Assembly: GCA_902806175.1 (NCBI GenBank)
Contig: CADCVQ010000063.1
Location: 1-64,000 of the forward strand
Length of the DNA: 64,000 nt
Direction: 5' to 3'
DNA from: an uncultured Solirubrobacteraceae bacterium
Lineage (GTDB): Bacteria > Actinomycetota > Thermoleophilia > Solirubrobacterales > Solirubrobacteraceae
Part shown: positions 63,841 through 64,000 of the stretch, piece after piece
Layout of the letters: the number at the start of each line of letters is the position of its first letter
Numbering within the stretch: position 1 is the stretch's first letter
Notes under the pieces: generated by a model
The model's database searches: none
Seen by the model: the letters and a program-made list of their open reading frames with translations, nothing else
What the model was told of the DNA's origin: nothing
Program-made: the position numbers and the translations under genes

Positions 63841-64000
63841 TCAGTCCTCGTAGCGCGTGAAGTCCTTCTTGCGTGCGCCGCAGACGGGACAGAACCACGT
63901 GTCGGGGATGTCCGCGAACGCCGTGCCGGGCGGGATGCCGCCGTCGGGATCGCCCTCTTCAGGGTCGTAGATGAAGCCGCAGGACTCGCAGATCCAGCGG
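63841..64000 (-). CDS. Rubredoxin, C-terminal part (5' end outside window)
   Basis: The minus-strand frame ends at 63841 and runs off the right edge. The visible 53 residues read [40 protein letters not shown] and [12 protein letters not shown]. Both CxxCG knuckles are present, binding one Fe for electron transfer. The start is outside the window. A typical rubredoxin is only slightly longer than this fragment. Confidence 0.92.
   Translation of the reverse strand, partial: RWICESCGFIYDPEEGDPDGGIPPGTAFADIPDTWFCPVCGARKKDFTRYED

Overview
The window is very GC-rich bacterial DNA with actinobacterial features: frequent GTG starts, large STAND-type LuxR regulators, PknB-type kinases, DUF1707 and ArdC-like proteins. 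Several families (LVIVD-repeat exported proteins, decayed ArdC-like genes, CsaB-type transferases) suggest a soil actinobacterium of the Thermoleophilia/Solirubrobacterales kind. That placement is an inference from gene content; no rRNA gene is present to test it.

Left flank (1-11 kb), mostly intact core metabolism. It holds a cupin tail, an MFS exporter, a glpK-plsC glycerolipid operon (minus), a membrane-anchored intradiol-dioxygenase-like protein overlapping a ferric-reductase-like membrane protein, a decayed exported protein, an FAD oxidoreductase overlapping a CsaB-type pyruvyl transferase, and malate synthase A.

Middle (about 11-48 kb), an accessory zone full of decay. Remnants of a tyrosine recombinase, IS1380, IS30 and IS3 transposases and an ArdC-like gene lie among many broken genes: a DHFR-family fragment, two methyltransferases, a PknB kinase that lost most of its kinase domain, a PH-domain protein and several exported proteins. 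Between them stand intact small genes: two paralogous LVIVD/PA-domain exported proteins, a PD40 propeller, a lipoprotein, a DJ-1/PfpI protein, a DHFR-family reductase, a GNAT, DUF998, a stand-alone ClpC N-domain and an LD-carboxypeptidase. Intergenic DNA carries at least three dispersed hairpin repeat families. The most interesting part is 23.0-27.6 kb. A 945-residue STAND/LuxR regulator is followed by two separately promoted secreted proteins. Their promoters are near copies (palindrome, 17-bp spacer, TAGGCT -10 box and 65-66 nt to the start codon, all at matching spacing). The second secreted protein looks like a contractile-tail tube (gp19-like) protein with a signal peptide and no other tail genes nearby.

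Right flank (48.5-64 kb), again mostly intact. A glycosyltransferase pair is followed by a mini biotin-carrier protein next to an enoyl-CoA hydratase, a fatty acid desaturase, a decayed exonuclease III gene and a dienelactone hydrolase. The biotin genes bioB-bioF-bioD come next with an overlapping DUF2071 gene, then a decayed SDR/TetR pair, a membrane spermidine-synthase-like protein and bioA. The end holds a Sel1 protein, a MerR-HTH/TOBE regulator, a DUF1707/LiaF-like protein and a partial rubredoxin. Biotin synthesis, the carrier protein, desaturase, PlsC and GlpK fit a lipid-metabolism theme in both flanks.
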